Positions 45,601-57,967 of a stretch of DNA of 64,000 nt are shown one piece after another. Location of the stretch: assembly GCA_029207755.1 (NCBI GenBank), contig JARCOQ010000185.1:62001-126000 (forward strand). The letters run 5' to 3'. Under the pieces are notes generated by a model. The model was not told where the DNA came from. It did no database searches and saw only the letters and a program-made list of their open reading frames with translations. The translations under genes and the position numbers were made by a program. The stretch comes from Chamaea fasciata. Taxonomy: Eukaryota; Chordata; Aves; Passeriformes; Sylviidae. Each line of letters opens with the position of its first letter. Positions within the stretch are counted from its first letter, which is position 1.

Positions 45601-48600
45601 GGTGCCCTGGCTGTCCCTAGGGTGCCCTGGCTGTCCCCTCGGTGTCCATGGGGGTGGCCTGCCTGTCCCCTAGGTGTCCTTGGGGGTGCCCTGGCTGTGC
45701 CCTCTGTGTCCCCTGGGTTGCCCTGGCTGTCCTTAGGGTGCCCTGGCTGTCCCCTAGGTGTCCCTGGGGGTGCCCTGGCTGTCCCCTCGGTGTCCCTGGG
45801 GGTGCCCTGATTGTCCCTGGGGGTGCCCTGATTGTCCCTGGGGTGCCAAGGGGGTGCCCTGGCTGTCCCCAAGGTGTCCCTGGGGTTGCCTTCCCTGTCC
45901 CCTAGGTGTCCCTGGGGGGGCCCTGGCTGTCCCCTTGGTGTCCCTTGGGGTGCTCTGGCTGTCCACTAGGTGTCCCTGGGGATGCCCTGGCTGTCCCTAG
46001 GGTGCCCTGGCTGTGCCCTAGGTGGCCCTGAGGGTGCACAGGGTGTCACTGGGGTTCCCTGGCTGTCCCGTACGTGTCCCTGGGGTTCCCTGGAGGTCCC
46101 CTAGGTGTCCCTGGGGGTGCCCTGGCTGTCCCCTAGGTGTCCCTGGGGGTGCTCTGGCTGTCCCTGGAGTGCCGTGGCTGTCCCGTCGGTGTCCCTGGGG
46201 GTGCCCTGATTGTCCCTGAGGTTCCCAGGGGGTGCCCTGGCTGTCCCCTAGGTGTCCCTGGGGGTGCCGTGGCTGTCCCCTTCGTGTCTTGGTTGTGCCC
46301 TGGATCTCCCTAGGGTGCCCTGGCTGTCCCCTAGGTGTCCCTGGGGGTGCCCTGGGTGTCCCTGGAGTGCCCTGCCTGTCCCCTAGGTGTCCCTGGGGGT
46401 GCCCTGGCTGTCCCCTTGGTGTCCCTGGGGTGCCCTGGCTGGCCCCTAGGTGTCCCTGGGGGTGCCCTGGGTGTCCCTGGAGTGCCCTGCCTGTCCCCTA
46501 GGTGTCCCTGGGGGTGCCCTGGCTGTCCCCTTGGTGTCCCTGGGGTGCCCTGGCTGGCCCCTAGGTGTCCCTGGGGGTGCCCTGGCTGTCCCTGGGGTGC
46601 CATGGCCGTCCTCTACGTGTCCCTTGGGATGCCCTGGGTGTCCCTGGTGTGCCCTGGCTGTCCCCTCGGTGTCCCTGGGGGTGCCCTGCCTGTCCCCTAG
46701 GTGTCCCTGGGGGGGCCCTGGCTGTCCCCTAGGTGTCCCTGGGGGTGCCCTGCCTGTCCCCTAGGTGTCCCTGGGGTTGCCCTGCCTGTCCCCTAGGTGT
46801 CCCTGGGGGTGCCCTGGCTTTCCCCTCGGTGTACCTGGGGGTGCCCTGGCTGTCCCTAGGGTGCCCTGGCTGTCCCCTACTTGTCCCTGGGGGTGCCCTG
46901 GGTGTCCCTGGGGTGCCCTGACTGTCCCCAAGGTGTCACTGTGGGTGCCCAGAGTGTCCCTGGGAGTGCCCTGGCTGTCCCCTAGGGGTCTCTCGGGGTG
47001 CCCTGGCTGTCTCGTCAGTGTCCCTGGGGGTGGCCGGCCTTTCCCCTAGGTGTCCCTGGGGGTGCCCTGGGTGTCCCTGGGGTGCCCTGGCTGTCCCCAA
47101 GGTGTCCCTGTAGGTGCCCAGAGTGTCCCTGGGAGTGCCCAGGCTGTCCCCTAGGGGTCTCTCGGGGTGCGCTGGCTGTCCCGTCAGTGTCCCTGGGGGT
47201 GGCCGGCCTGTCCCCTAGGTGTCCCTGGGGGTGCCCTGGGTGTCCCTGGGGTGCCCTGGCTGTCCCTGGGGTGCTCTGGATGTCCCCTTGGTGTCCCTGG
47301 GGTGCCCTGGCTGTCCCCTTGGTGTCCCTGAGGGTGCCCTGGCTGTCCCTAGGGTGCCCTGACTGTGCCCTAGGTGTCCCTGGGGGTGCCCTGGCTGTCC
47401 CTAGGGTGCCCTGGCTGTCCCCTAGGTGTCCCTGGCGGTGCCCTTGGTGTCCCTGGGGGTGCCCCGGCTGTCCCCTAGGTGTCCCTGGGGGCGCCCTGGC
47501 TATCCCTAGGGTGCCCTGCCTGTCCCCTAGGTGTCCCTGGGGGTGCCCTGGCTGTCCTCTAGGTGTCCCTGGGGGTGCCCTGGGTGTCCCTGGCGTGCCC
47601 TGGCTGTCCCCTAGGTGTCCCTGGGGGTGCCCTGGGTGTCCCTGGGGTGCCCTGGCTGTCCCCTAGGTGTCCCTGCGGGGGCCCTGGCTGTCCCCTAGGT
47701 GTCCCTGGGGGTGCCCTGGCTGTCCCTGGGGTGCCCTGGCTGTCCCCTAGATGTCCCTGGAGGTCCCCTAGGTGTCCCTGCGGGTGCCCAGAGTGTCCCT
47801 TTGAGTGCCCTGGCTGTCCCCTAGAGGTCTCTGGGGGTGCCCTGGCTGTCCCCTAGGTGTCCCTGGGGGTGCCCTGGGTGTCCCTGGGGTGCCCTGGCTG
47901 TCCCCTAGGTGTCCCTGGGGGTGCCCTGTGGGTCCCTGGGGTGCCCTGGGGGTGCCCTTGTGTCCCTGGGGGTGCCCTGGCTGTCCCCTAGGTGGCCCTG
48001 GGGGTGCCCTCGCTGTCCCTGGGGTGCCCTGGCTTTCCCCTAGTTGTCCCTGGGGGTCCCCTTGGTGTCCCTGGGGGTGCCCAGGGTGTCCCTGGGGGTG
48101 CCCTTGCTGTCCCCTAGGTTTCCCTGGGGGTGCCCTGGCTGTCCCTGGGGTGCTCTTGATGTCCCCTTGGTGTCCCTGGGGTGCCCTGGCTGTCCCCTTG
48201 GTGTCCCTGGGGGTGCTCTGCCTGTCCCCTCGGTGTCCCTGGGGGTGCCCTGGCTGTCCTCTAGGTGTCCCTGGGGGTGCCCTGGCTGTCCCATTGGTGT
48301 CCCTGGGGGTGCCCTGGCTGTGCCCTCGGTGTCCCTGAGGGTGCCCTGGCTGTCTCTGGTGTGCCCTGAATGTCCCCTAGGTGTCCCTGGTGGTGCCCTG
48401 GCTGTCCCGTACGTGTCCCTGGGGGAGCCCTGGAGGTCCCCTAGGTGTCCCTGGGGGTGCCTTCGCTGTCCCTGGGGTGCCCTGGCTGTCCCCTAGGTGT
48501 CCCTGGGGGTGCCCTGGCTGTGCCCTAGGTGTCCCTGGGGGTGCCCTAGCTGTCCCTAGGGTGCCCTGGCTGTCCCCTAGGTGTCCCTGGGGTGCCCTGG

Positions 48601-50430
48601 TGTCCCTCGGGGTGCCCTGGCTGTCCCCTAGGTTTCCCTGGGGGTGCCCTGCCTGTCCCCTACGTGTCCCTGGGGGTGCCCTGGCTGTCCCCAGGGTGCC
48701 CTGGCTGTGCCCTCGGTGTCTCTGGGGGTGCCCTGGCTGTCCCTAGGGTGCCCTGGCTGTCCTCTAGGTGTCCCTGGGGGTGCCCTGGGTGTCCCTGGGG
48801 GGGCCCTGGCTGTCCCCTTGGTGTCCCTGGGGGTGCCCTGGCTGTGCCCTCGGTGTCCCTGAGGGTGGCCTGGCTGTCCCTAGGGTGCCCTGGCTGTGCC
48901 CTAGGTGTCCCTGGCGATGCCCTGGCTGTCCCTCGGGTGCCGTGGCTGTCCCCTAGGTGTCCCTGATGGTGCCCTGGCTGTGCCCTCGGTGTCCCTGGGG
49001 GTGCCCTGGCTGTCCCCTAGCTGTCCCTGGGGGTGCCCTAGCTGTCCCCTAGGTGTCCCTCGGAGTGCAATGGCTGTCCCTAGGGTGCCCTGGCTGTGCC
49101 CTTGGTGTCCCTGGGGGTGCCCTGGCTGTCCCTAGGGTGCCCTGTCTGTCCCCTAGGTGTCCCTGGGGGTGCCCTGGTGTCCCTCGGGGTGCCCTGGCTG
49201 TCCCCTAGGTGGCCCTGGGGGTGCCCTGGCTGTCCCTAGGGTGCCCTGGCTGTGCCCACGGTGTATCTGGGGGTGCCCTGGCTGTCCCCTAGGTGTCCCT
49301 GGGGGTGCCCTGGGTGTCCCTCGGGATGCCCTGGCTGTCCCCTAGGTGTCCCTGGGGGTGCCCTGGGTGTCCATGGGGCGCCCTGGCTGTCCCCTTGGTG
49401 TACCTTGGGGTGCCCTGACTGTCCCCTAGCTGTCCCTGGGGGTGCCCTGGCTGTCCCTGGGGTGCCATGGCTGTCCTCTACGTGTCCCTGGGGGTGCCCT
49501 GGCTGTCCCCTCGGTGTCCCTGGAGTGCCCTGGCTGTCCCCTAAATGTCCCTGGGGGATCCCTGGCTGTCCCCTAGGTGTCGCTGGGGGTGTCCTGCCTT
49601 CCCCTAGGTGTCCCTGGGGGTGCCCTGGGTGTCCCTGTGGGGGCCCTGGCTGTCCCCTAGGTGTCCCTGAGGGTGTCCTGCCTTCCCCTAGGTGTCCCTG
49701 GGGGTGCCCTCGCTGTCCCTGGGGTTCCCTGGCTGTCCCTAGGGTGCCATGCCTGTCCCCTAGGTGTCCCTAGGGGTGCCCTAGCTGTCCCTGGGGGTAC
49801 CCTGGCTGTCCCTGGGGTGCTCTGGATGTCCCCTTGGTGTCCCTGGGGTTGCCCTGGCTGTCCCCTTGGTGTCCCTAGGGTGCCCTATCTGTGCCCTTGG
49901 TGTCCCTGGGGGTGCCCTAGCTGTCCCTAGGGTGCCCTGGCTGTCCCCTAGGTGTCCCTGGGGTGCCCTGGTGTCGCTCGGGGTGCCCTGGCTGTCCCCT
50001 AGGTTTCCCTGGGGGTGCCCTGCCTGTCCCCTACGTGTCCCTGGGGGTGCCCTGGCTGTCCCCAGGATGCCCTGGCTGTGCCCTCGGTGTCTCTGGGGGT
50101 GCCCTGGCTGTCCCTAGGGTGCCCTGGCTGTCCCCTCGGTGTCCCTGGGGGTGCCCTGCGTGTCCCCTAGGTGTCTCTGGGGGTGCCCTGGCTGTCCCTA
50201 GGGTGCCCAGGCTGTGCCCTCAGTGTCTTGGGGGTGCCCTGCCTGTCCCCTAGGTGTCCTTGGGGGTGCCCTGGCTGTCCCTAGGGTGCCCTGGCTGTCC
50301 CCTCGGTGTCCATGGGGGTGGCCTGCCTGTCCCCTAGGTGTCCTTGGGGGTGCCCTGGCTGTGCCGTCTGTGTCCCTGGGGGTGCCCTGGCTGTCCTTAG
50401 GGTGCCCTGGCTGTCCCCTAGGTGTCCCTG
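45600..50430. repeat. 4.64 kb higher-order unit, copy 2 of the near-identical pair
   Basis: This copy adjoins copy 1 and is its near twin. It contains the 168-169 bp module twice (GTCTCTCGGGG at 46988 and 47157). Beyond about 45600 + 4664 it starts a third repeat of the pattern (GTGTCCATGGGGGTGG near 50309) that fades by about 50435, so the series holds two full copies and a short remnant. Confidence 0.9.
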
Positions 50431-51972
50431 GGGGTGCCCTCGGTGTGCCTGGGGTGCCCTGGCTGTCCCCTAGGTGTCCCTGGGGGTGCCCTGGGTGTCC
50501 CTGGGGATGCCCTGGCTGTCCCCTAGGTGTCCCTGGGGGTGCCCTGGGTGTCCCTGGGGGGGCCCTGGCTGTCCCCTAGGGGTCTCTAGGGGTGCCCTGC
50601 CTGTCCCCTAGGTGTCCCTGGGGGTGCCCTGGCTGTCCCTAGGGTGCCCTGGCTGTGCCCTTCGTGTTTCTGGGGGTGCCCTGGCTGTCCCTAGGGTGTC
50701 CTGTCTGTCCCCTAGGTTTCCCTGGGGGTGCCCTGGTGTCCCTCGGGGTGCCCTGGCTATCCCCTAGGTGTCCCTGGGGGTGCCCTGGGTGTCCCTCGAG
50801 ATGCCCTGGCTGTCCCCTAGGTGTCCCTGGGGGTGCCCTGGGTGTCCCTGGGGCGCCCTGGCTTTCCCCTTGGTGTCCCTGGGGGTGCCCTGGCTGTCTC
50901 TGGTGTGCCCTAAATGTCCCCTAGGTGTCCCTGGGGGTGCCCTGGGTGTCCCTGGGGTGCTCTGGCTGTCCCCTTGGTGTCCCTGGGGGTGCCCTGGCTG
51001 TCCCCTAGCTGTCCCTGGGGGTGCCCTGGCTGTCCCCTAGGTGTCCCTGGGGGTGCCCTGGCTGTCCCTAGGGTGCCCTGGCTGTGCCCTAGGTGTCCCT
51101 GGGGGTGCACAGGGTGTCACTGGGGTTCCCCGGCTGTCCCGTACGTGTCCCTGGGGTTCCCTGGAGGTCCCCTAGGTGTCCCTGGGGGTGCCATCGCTGT
51201 CCCTGGGGTGCCCTGGCTGTCCCCTAGGTGTCCCTGTGGGTGCCCAGAGTGTCCCTGGGAGTGCCCAGGCTGTCCCCTCGGGGTCTTTCCGGGTGCCCTG
51301 GCTGTCCCGTCAGTGTCCCTGGGGGTGGCCGGCCTGTCCCCTAGGTGTCCCTGGGGGTGCCCTGGGTGTCCCTGGGGTGCCCTGGCTGTCCCCAAGGTGT
51401 CCCTGTGGGTGCCCAGAGTGTCCCTGGGAGTGCCTAGGCTGTCCCCTACGGGTCTCTCGGGGTGCCCTGGCTGTCCCGTCAGTGTCCCTGGGGCTGGCCG
51501 GCCTGTCCCCTAGGTGTCCCTGGGGGTGCCCTGGGTGTCCCCGGGGTGCCCTGGCTGTCCCCTTGGTGTCCCTGGGGGTGCTCTGCCTGTCCCCTAGGTG
51601 TCCCTGAGGGTGCCCTGGCTGTCCTCTAGGTGTCCCTGGGGGTGCCCTGGGTGTCCCTGGGAGGGCCCTGGCTGTCCCCTTGGTGTCCCTGGGGGTGCCC
51701 TGGCTGTGCCCTCGGTGTCCCTGGGGGTGCCCTGGCTGTCTCTGGTGTGCCCTGAATGTCCCCTAGGTGTCCCTGGTGGTTCCCTGGCTGTCCCGTACGT
51801 GTCCCTGGGGGTGCCCTGGAGGTCCCCTAGGTGTCCCTGGGGGTGCCCTCGCTGTCCCTGGGGTGCCCTGGCTGTCGCCTAGGTGTCCCTGGGGGTACCC
51901 TTGGTGTCCCTGGGGGTGCCCAGGGTGTCCCTTAGGTGTCCCTGGGGGTGCCCTTGCTGTCCCCTAGCTGTC
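49790..51972. repeat. 2 kb higher-order unit, copy 1 of about 2.3
   Basis: Matching points with copy 2 are 49866/52049, 49963/52146 and 50214/52397 (offset 2183), 50910/53021 (2111), and 51598/53540 and 51767/53709 (1942). The 72 bp change is a 20 bp plus a 52 bp step and the 169 bp change is the loss of one doubled module. The first part overlaps the tail of the 4.64 kb unit, so this series arose from that tail or the reverse. Confidence 0.85.
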
Positions 51973-53914
51973 CCTGGGGGTACCCTGGCTGTCCCTGGGG
52001 TGCTCTGGATGTCCCCTTGGTGTCCCTGGGGGTGCCCTGGCTGTCCCCTTGGTGTCCCTAGGGTGCCCTTTCTGTGCCCTTGGTGTCCCTGGGGGTGCCC
52101 TAGCTGTCCCTATGGTGCCCTGGCTGTCCCCTAGGTGTCCCTGGGGTGCCCTGGTGTCCCTCGGGGTGCCCTGGCTGTCCCCTAGGTTTCCCTGGGGGTG
52201 CCCTGCCTGTCCCCTACGTGTCCCTGGGGGTGCCCTGGCTGTCCCCAGGGTGCCCTGGCTGTGCCCTCGGTGTCTCTGGGGGTGCCCTGGCTGTCCCTAG
52301 GGTGCCCTGGCTGTCCCCTCGGTGTCCCTGGGAGTGCCCTGCGTGTCCCCTAGGTGTCTCTGGGGGTGCCCTGGCTGTCCCTAGGGTGCCCAGGCTGTGC
52401 CCTCAGTGTCTTGGGGGTGCCCTGCCTGTCCCCTAGGTGTCCTTGGGGGTGCCCTGGCTGTCCCTTGGGTGCCCTGGCTGTCCCCTCGGTGTCCATGGGG
52501 GTGGCCTGCCTGTCCCCTAGGTGTCCTTGGGGGTGCCCTGGCTGTGCCCTCTGTGTCCCTGGGGGTGCCCTGGCTGTCCTTAGGGTGCCCTGGCTGTCCC
52601 CTAGGTGTCCCTGGGGGTGCCCTCGGTGTGCCTGGGGTGCCCTGGCTGTCCCCTAGGTGTCCCTGGGGGTGCCCTGGGTGTCCCTGGGGATGCCCTGTCT
52701 GTCCCCTAGGTGTCCCTGGGGGTGCCCTGGGTGTCCCTGGGGGGGCCCTGGCTGTCCCCTAGGGGTCTCTAGGGGTGCCCTGCCTGTCCCCTAGGTGTCC
52801 CTGGGGGTGCCCTGGCTGTCGCTAGGGTGCCCTCGCTACGCCCTAGGTGTCCCTGGGGGTGCCCTGGCTGTCCCTAGGGTGCCCTGGCTGTGCCCTTGGT
52901 GTCCCTGGGGGTGCCCTGGCTATCCCCTAGGTTTCCCTGGGGGTGCCCTGGGTGTCCCTCGAGATGCCCTGGCTGTCCCCTAGGTGTCCCTGGGGGTGCC
53001 CTGGCTGTCTCTGGTGTGCCCTAAATGTCCCCTAGGTGTCCCTGGGGGTGCCCTGGGTGTCCCTGGGGTGCTCTGGCTGTCCCCTTGGTGTCCCTGGGGG
53101 TGCCCTGGCTGTCCCGTAGCTGTCCCTGGGGGTGCCCTGCCTGTCCCCTAGGTGTCCCTGGGGGTGCCCTGGCTATCCCTAGGGTGCCCTGGCTGTGCCC
53201 TAGGTGTCCCTGGGGGTGCACAGTGTGTCACTGGGGTTCCCCGGCTGTCCCGTACGTGTCCCTGGGGTTCCCTGGAGGTCCCCTAGGTGTCCCTGGGGGT
53301 GCCCTCGCTGTCCCTGGGGTGCCCTGGCTGTCCCCAAGGTGTCCCTGTGGGTGCCCAGAGTGTCCCTGGGAGTGCCCAGGCTGTCCCCTAGGGGTCTCTC
53401 GGGGTGCCCTGGCTGTCCCGTCAGTGTCCCTGGGGGTGGCCGGCCTGTCCCCTAGGTGTCCCTGGGGGTGCCCTGGGTGTCCCTGGGGTGCCCTGGCTGT
53501 CCCTTTGGTGTCCCTGGGGGTGCTCTGCCTGTCCCCTAGGTGTCCCTGAGGGTGCCCTGGCTGTCCTCTAGGTGTCCCTGGGGGTGCCCTGGGTGTCCCT
53601 GGGAGGGCCCTGGCTGTCCCCTTGGTGTCCCTGGGGGTGCCCTGGCTGTGCCCTCGGTGTCCCTGGGGGTGCCCTGGCTGTCTCTGGTGTGCCCTGAATG
53701 TCCCCTAGGTGTCCCTGGTGGTTCCCTGGCTGTCCCGTACGTGTCCCTGGGGGTGCCCTGGAGGTCCCCTAGGTGTCCCTGGGGGTGCCCTCGCTGTCCC
53801 TGGGGTGCCCTGGCTGTCGCCTAGGTGTCCCTGGGGGTCCCCTTGGTGTCCCTGGGGGTGCCCAGGGTGTCCCTTAGGTGTCCCTGGGGGTGCCCTTGCT
53901 GTCCCCTAGCTGTC
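51973..53914. repeat. 2 kb higher-order unit, copy 2
   Basis: This copy is about 1942 bp. It has the 168-169 bp module once (GTCTCTCGGGG near 53394), where copy 1 has it twice (51283 in altered form and 51452). The order of all other private variants is kept, for example CCGTACGTG, TGTGCCCTGAATG and the CCTTAGG unit. Confidence 0.85.
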
Positions 53915-54500
53915 CCTGGGGGTACCCTGGCTGTCCCTGGGGTGCTCTGGATGTCCCCTTGGTGTCCCTGGGGGTGCCTTGGCTGTCCCCTTGGTGTCCC
54001 TAGGGTGCCCTTTCTGTGCCCTTGGTGTCCCTGGGGGTGCCCTAGCTGTCCCTATGGTGCCCTGGCTGTCCCCTAGGTGTCCCTGGGGTGCCCTGGTGTC
54101 CCTCGGGGTGCCCTGGCTGTCCCCTAGGTTTCCCTGGGGGTGCCCTGGCTGTCCCCAGGGTGCCCTGGCTGTGCCCTCGGTGTCTCTGGGGGTGCCCTGG
54201 CTGTCCCTAGGGTGCCCTGGCTGTCCCCTCGGTGTCCCTGGGGGTGCCCTGCGTGTCCCCTAGGTGTCTCTGGGGGTGCCCAGGCTGTACCTAGGGTGCC
54301 CAGGCTGTCCCCTAGGTGTCCCTGGGGGTACCCTGCCTGTCCCCTAGGTGTTCTTGGGGGTGCCCTGGCTGTCCCTAGTGTGCCCTGGCTGTCCCCTAGG
54401 TGTCCCTGGGGGTGGCCTGCCTGTCCCCTAGGTTTCCTTGGGGTGCCCTGGCTGTGCCCTCTGTGTCCCTGGGGGTGCCCTGGCTGTCCTTAGGGTGCCC
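53915..54500. repeat. 2 kb higher-order unit, partial copy 3
   Basis: The offset of 1942 bp continues (52049/53991, 52146/54088) and then shortens by about 52 bp near 54140, where a GCCTG and CCTACGTG unit pair is missing. After about 54300 substitutions rise (GGCTGTACCTAGGG) and the match fades near 54500. Confidence 0.75.
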
Positions 54501-57500
54501 TGGCTGTCCCCTAGGTGTCCCTGGGGGTGCCCTGGGTGTGCCTGGGGTGCCCTGGATGTCCCCTAGGTGTCCCTGGGGGTGCCCTGGGTGTCCCTGGGGA
54601 TGGCCTGTCTGTCTCCTAGGTGTCCCTGGGGGTGCCCCGGGTGTCCCTGGGGGGGCCCTGGCTGTCCCCTAGGGGTCTCTGGGGGTGCCCTGCCTGTCCC
54701 CTAGGTGTCCCGGAGGGTGCCCTGGCTGTCCCTAGGGTGCCCTGGCTACGCCCTTGGTGTCCCTGGGGGTGCCCTGGCTGTCCCTAGGGTGCCCTGTCTG
54801 TCCCCTAGGTGTCCCTGGGAGTGCCCTGGTGTCCCTCAGGGTGCCCTGGCTGTCCCCTAGGTGTCCCTGGGGGTGCCCTGGCTGTCTTTAGTGTGCCCTG
54901 GCTGTCCCCTAGGTGTCCCTGGGGGTGCTCTGGGTGTCCCTGGGGTGCCCTGGCTGTCCCCAAGGTGTCCCTGTGGGTGCCCAGAGTGTCCCTGGGAGTG
55001 CCCTGCCTGTCCCCTAGGTGTCCCTGGGGGTGCCCTGGGTGTCCCTGGCGTGCCCTGGCTGTCCCCTTGGTGTCCCTGGGGGTGCCCTGTGGGTCCCTGG
55101 GGTGCCCTGGAGGTGCCCTGGTGTCCCTGGGGGTGCCCTGGCTGTCCCCTAGGTGTCCCTGGGGGTGCCCTCGCTGTCCCTGGGGTGCCCTGGCTGTCCC
55201 CGAAGCGGCCCTGGGGGTGCCCTGGCTGTCTTTAGGGTTCCCTGGCTGTCCTCTATGTGTCCCTGGGGGTGCCCTAGGTGTCCCTGGGGGTGCCCTGGCT
55301 GTCCCTAGGGTGCCCTGGCTGTCCCCTATGTGTCCCTGGGGGTGCCCTGGGTGTCCCTGGGGTGCCCTGGCTGTCCCCTAGGCGGCCCTGGGGGTGCCCT
55401 GGGTGTCCCTGAAGTGCACTGGCTGTCCCCTACATGTCCCTGGGGGTTCCCTGGCTGTCCCCTAGGTGTCCCTGGGGGTGCCCTGGGTGTCCCTGGGGGT
55501 GCCCTGGCTGTCCCCTAGGTGCCCCTGGAGGTGCCCTACCTGTCTCCTAGGTGTCCCTGGGGGTGCCCTGCGTGTCCCTGGGAGTGCCCTGGCTGTCCCC
55601 TAGGTGTCCCTGGGGGTGCCCTGCCTGTCCCCTAGGTGTCGTAGGGGGTGCACTGGGTGTCCCTGGGGGTGCCCTGGCTGTCCCCTTGGTGTCCCTGGTG
55701 GTGCCCTGTGGGTCCCTGGGGTGCCCTGGGGGTGCTCTGGTGTCCCTGGGGGTGCCCTGGCTGTCCCCTAGTTGTCCCTGGGGGTGCCCTGGCTGTCCCT
55801 GGAGTGCCCTGGCTGTCCCATAGGTGTCCCTGGAGGGGCCCTGGCTGTCCCCTAGGTTTCCCTGGGTGTGCCCTGAGTGTCCCTGGGCTGCCCTGGCTGT
55901 CCCCTTGGTGTCCCTGGGGGTGCCCTCGCTGTCCCTGGGGTGCCCTGGCTGTCCCCTAGGTGTCTCTGGGGGTCCCCTTGGTGTCCCTGGGGGTGCCCAG
56001 GGTGTCCTTTAGGTGTCCCTAGGGGTGCCCTTGCTGTCCCCTAGGTGTCCCTGGGGGTGCCATGGCTGTCCCTGGAGTTCCCTGGCTGTCTCCTTGGTGT
56101 CCCTGGGGGGGCCCTGGCTGTCCCTTAGGTGTCCCTGGGGGTGCCCTGGCTGTCCCTGGGGGTGCCCTGGCTGTCCCCTAGGTGTCCTTGGGAGGGGCCC
56201 TGACTGTCCCCTAGGTGTCCCTGGGGGTGCCCTGGCTGTCCCTGGAGTGCCCTGGCTGTCCCCTCGGTGTCCCTGGGGGTGCCCTGATTGTCCCTGGGGT
56301 GCCAAGGGGGTGCCCTTGCTGTCCCCAAGGTGTCCCTGGGGTTGCCTTCCCTGTCCCCTAGGTGTCCCTGGGGTGCCCTGGCTGTCCCCTTGGTGTCCCT
56401 GGGGGTGCCCAGAGTGTCCCTGGGGTTCCCTGGCTGTCCCCTAGGTGTCCCTAGGGGTGCCCTGGGTGCCCCTGGAGTGCCCTGGCTGTCTCCTAGGTGT
56501 CCCTGGGGGTGCCCTTGGTGTCCCTGGGGGTGCCCTGGCTGTCCCCAAGGTGTCCCTGTGGGTGCCCAGAGTGTCCCTGGGAGTGCCCTGCCTGTCCCCT
56601 AGGTGTCCCTGGGGGTGCCCTGGCTGTCGCTCGGGTTCCCTGGCTGTCCCCTAGGTGTCCCTGGGGGTGCCCTGGCTGTCCCTCGCGTTCCCTGGCTGTC
56701 CCCTAGGTGTCCCTGGGGGTGCCCTGGCTCTCCCTGGGGGTGCACAGGGTGTCAGTGGGGCTCCCTGGCTGTCCCGTTTGTGTCCCTGTGGTTCCCTGGA
56801 GGACCCCTAGGTGTCCCTGGGGCTGCCCTGGGTGTCCCTGGGCTGCCCTGGCTGTCCCCTAGGTGTCACTGGGGGTGCCCTGGCTTTCCCCTCGGTGTCC
56901 CTGGGGGTGCCCTGCCTTTCCCCTAGGTGTCCCTGCGGTGCCCTGCCTGTCCCCTAGGTGTCCCTGGGGGTGCCCTCGCTGTCCCTGGGGTGCCCTGGCT
57001 GTCCCCTAGGTGTCCCTGGAGGTGCCCTGGGTGTCCCTGGGGGTGCCGTGGCAGTCCCCTAGGTGTCCCTGGGGGTGCCCTGGCTGTCCCTGGGGTGCTC
57101 TGGATGTCCCCTTGGTGTCCCTGGGGTGCCCTGGCTGTCCCCTTGGTGTCCCTGAGGGTGTCCTGGCTGTCCCTAGGGTGCCCTGGCTGTCCCCTAGGTG
57201 TCCCTGGGGGTGCCCTGGCTGTCCCTAGGGTGCCCTGGCTGTCACCTAGGTGTCCCTGGGGGTGCCCTGGCTGTCCCTGGAGTGCCCTGGCTGTCCCCTA
57301 GGTGTCCCTGGGCATGCCCTGGCTGTCCCTTAGGTGTCCCTGGGGGTGCCCTGGCTGTCCCCTAGGTGTCCCTGGGGGTGCCCTGCCTGTCCCCTAGGTG
57401 TCCCTGGGGGTGCCCTGGCTGTCCTCTAGGTGTCCCTGGGGGTGCCCTGGGTGTCCCTGGGGATGCCCTGGCTGTCCCCTAGGTGTCCCTGGGGGTGCCC

Positions 57501-57967
57501 TGGGTGTCCCTGGGGATGCCCTGGCTGTCCCCTAGGTGTCCCTGGGGGTGCCCTGGCTGTCCCTAGGGTGCCGTGGCTGTGCCCTTGGTGTCCCTGGGGG
57601 TGCCCTGGCTGTCCCTAGGGTGTCCTGGCTGTCCCCTAGGTGTCCCTGGGGGTGCCCTCGCTGTCCCGGGGGTGCCCTGGCTGTCCCTTAGGTCTCCCTA
57701 GGGGTCCCCTTGGTGTCCCTGGGGGTGCCCAGGGTGTCCCCTTGGTGTCCCTGGGGGTGCCCTGGCTTTCCCCTTGGTGTCCCTGAGGGTGCCCTGGCTG
57801 TCCCTAGGGTGTCCTGGCTGTCCCCTAGGTGTCCCAGGGGCTGCCCTGGCTGTCCCTGGGGGTGCCCTGGCTGTCCCCTAGGTGTCCCTGGGGGTGCCCT
57901 GGGTGTGCCTGGGGTGCCCTGGCTGTCCCCTAGGTGTCCCTGGGGGTGCCCTGGGTGTCCCTGGGGG
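54501..57967. repeat. Mixed middle-family units, change-over zone
   Basis: These are ordinary units with many single variants and no long block in register, except that 57050-57640 matches 59490-60090 (offset 2445 bp). The last GATTGTCCC marker of the middle family is near 56285 and the last GCACAGGGTGTCA marker near 56743. A GGTGTCGTAGGGGG variant at about 55635 is unique as far as I can see. There is no gene or non-repeat sequence. Confidence 0.75.
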
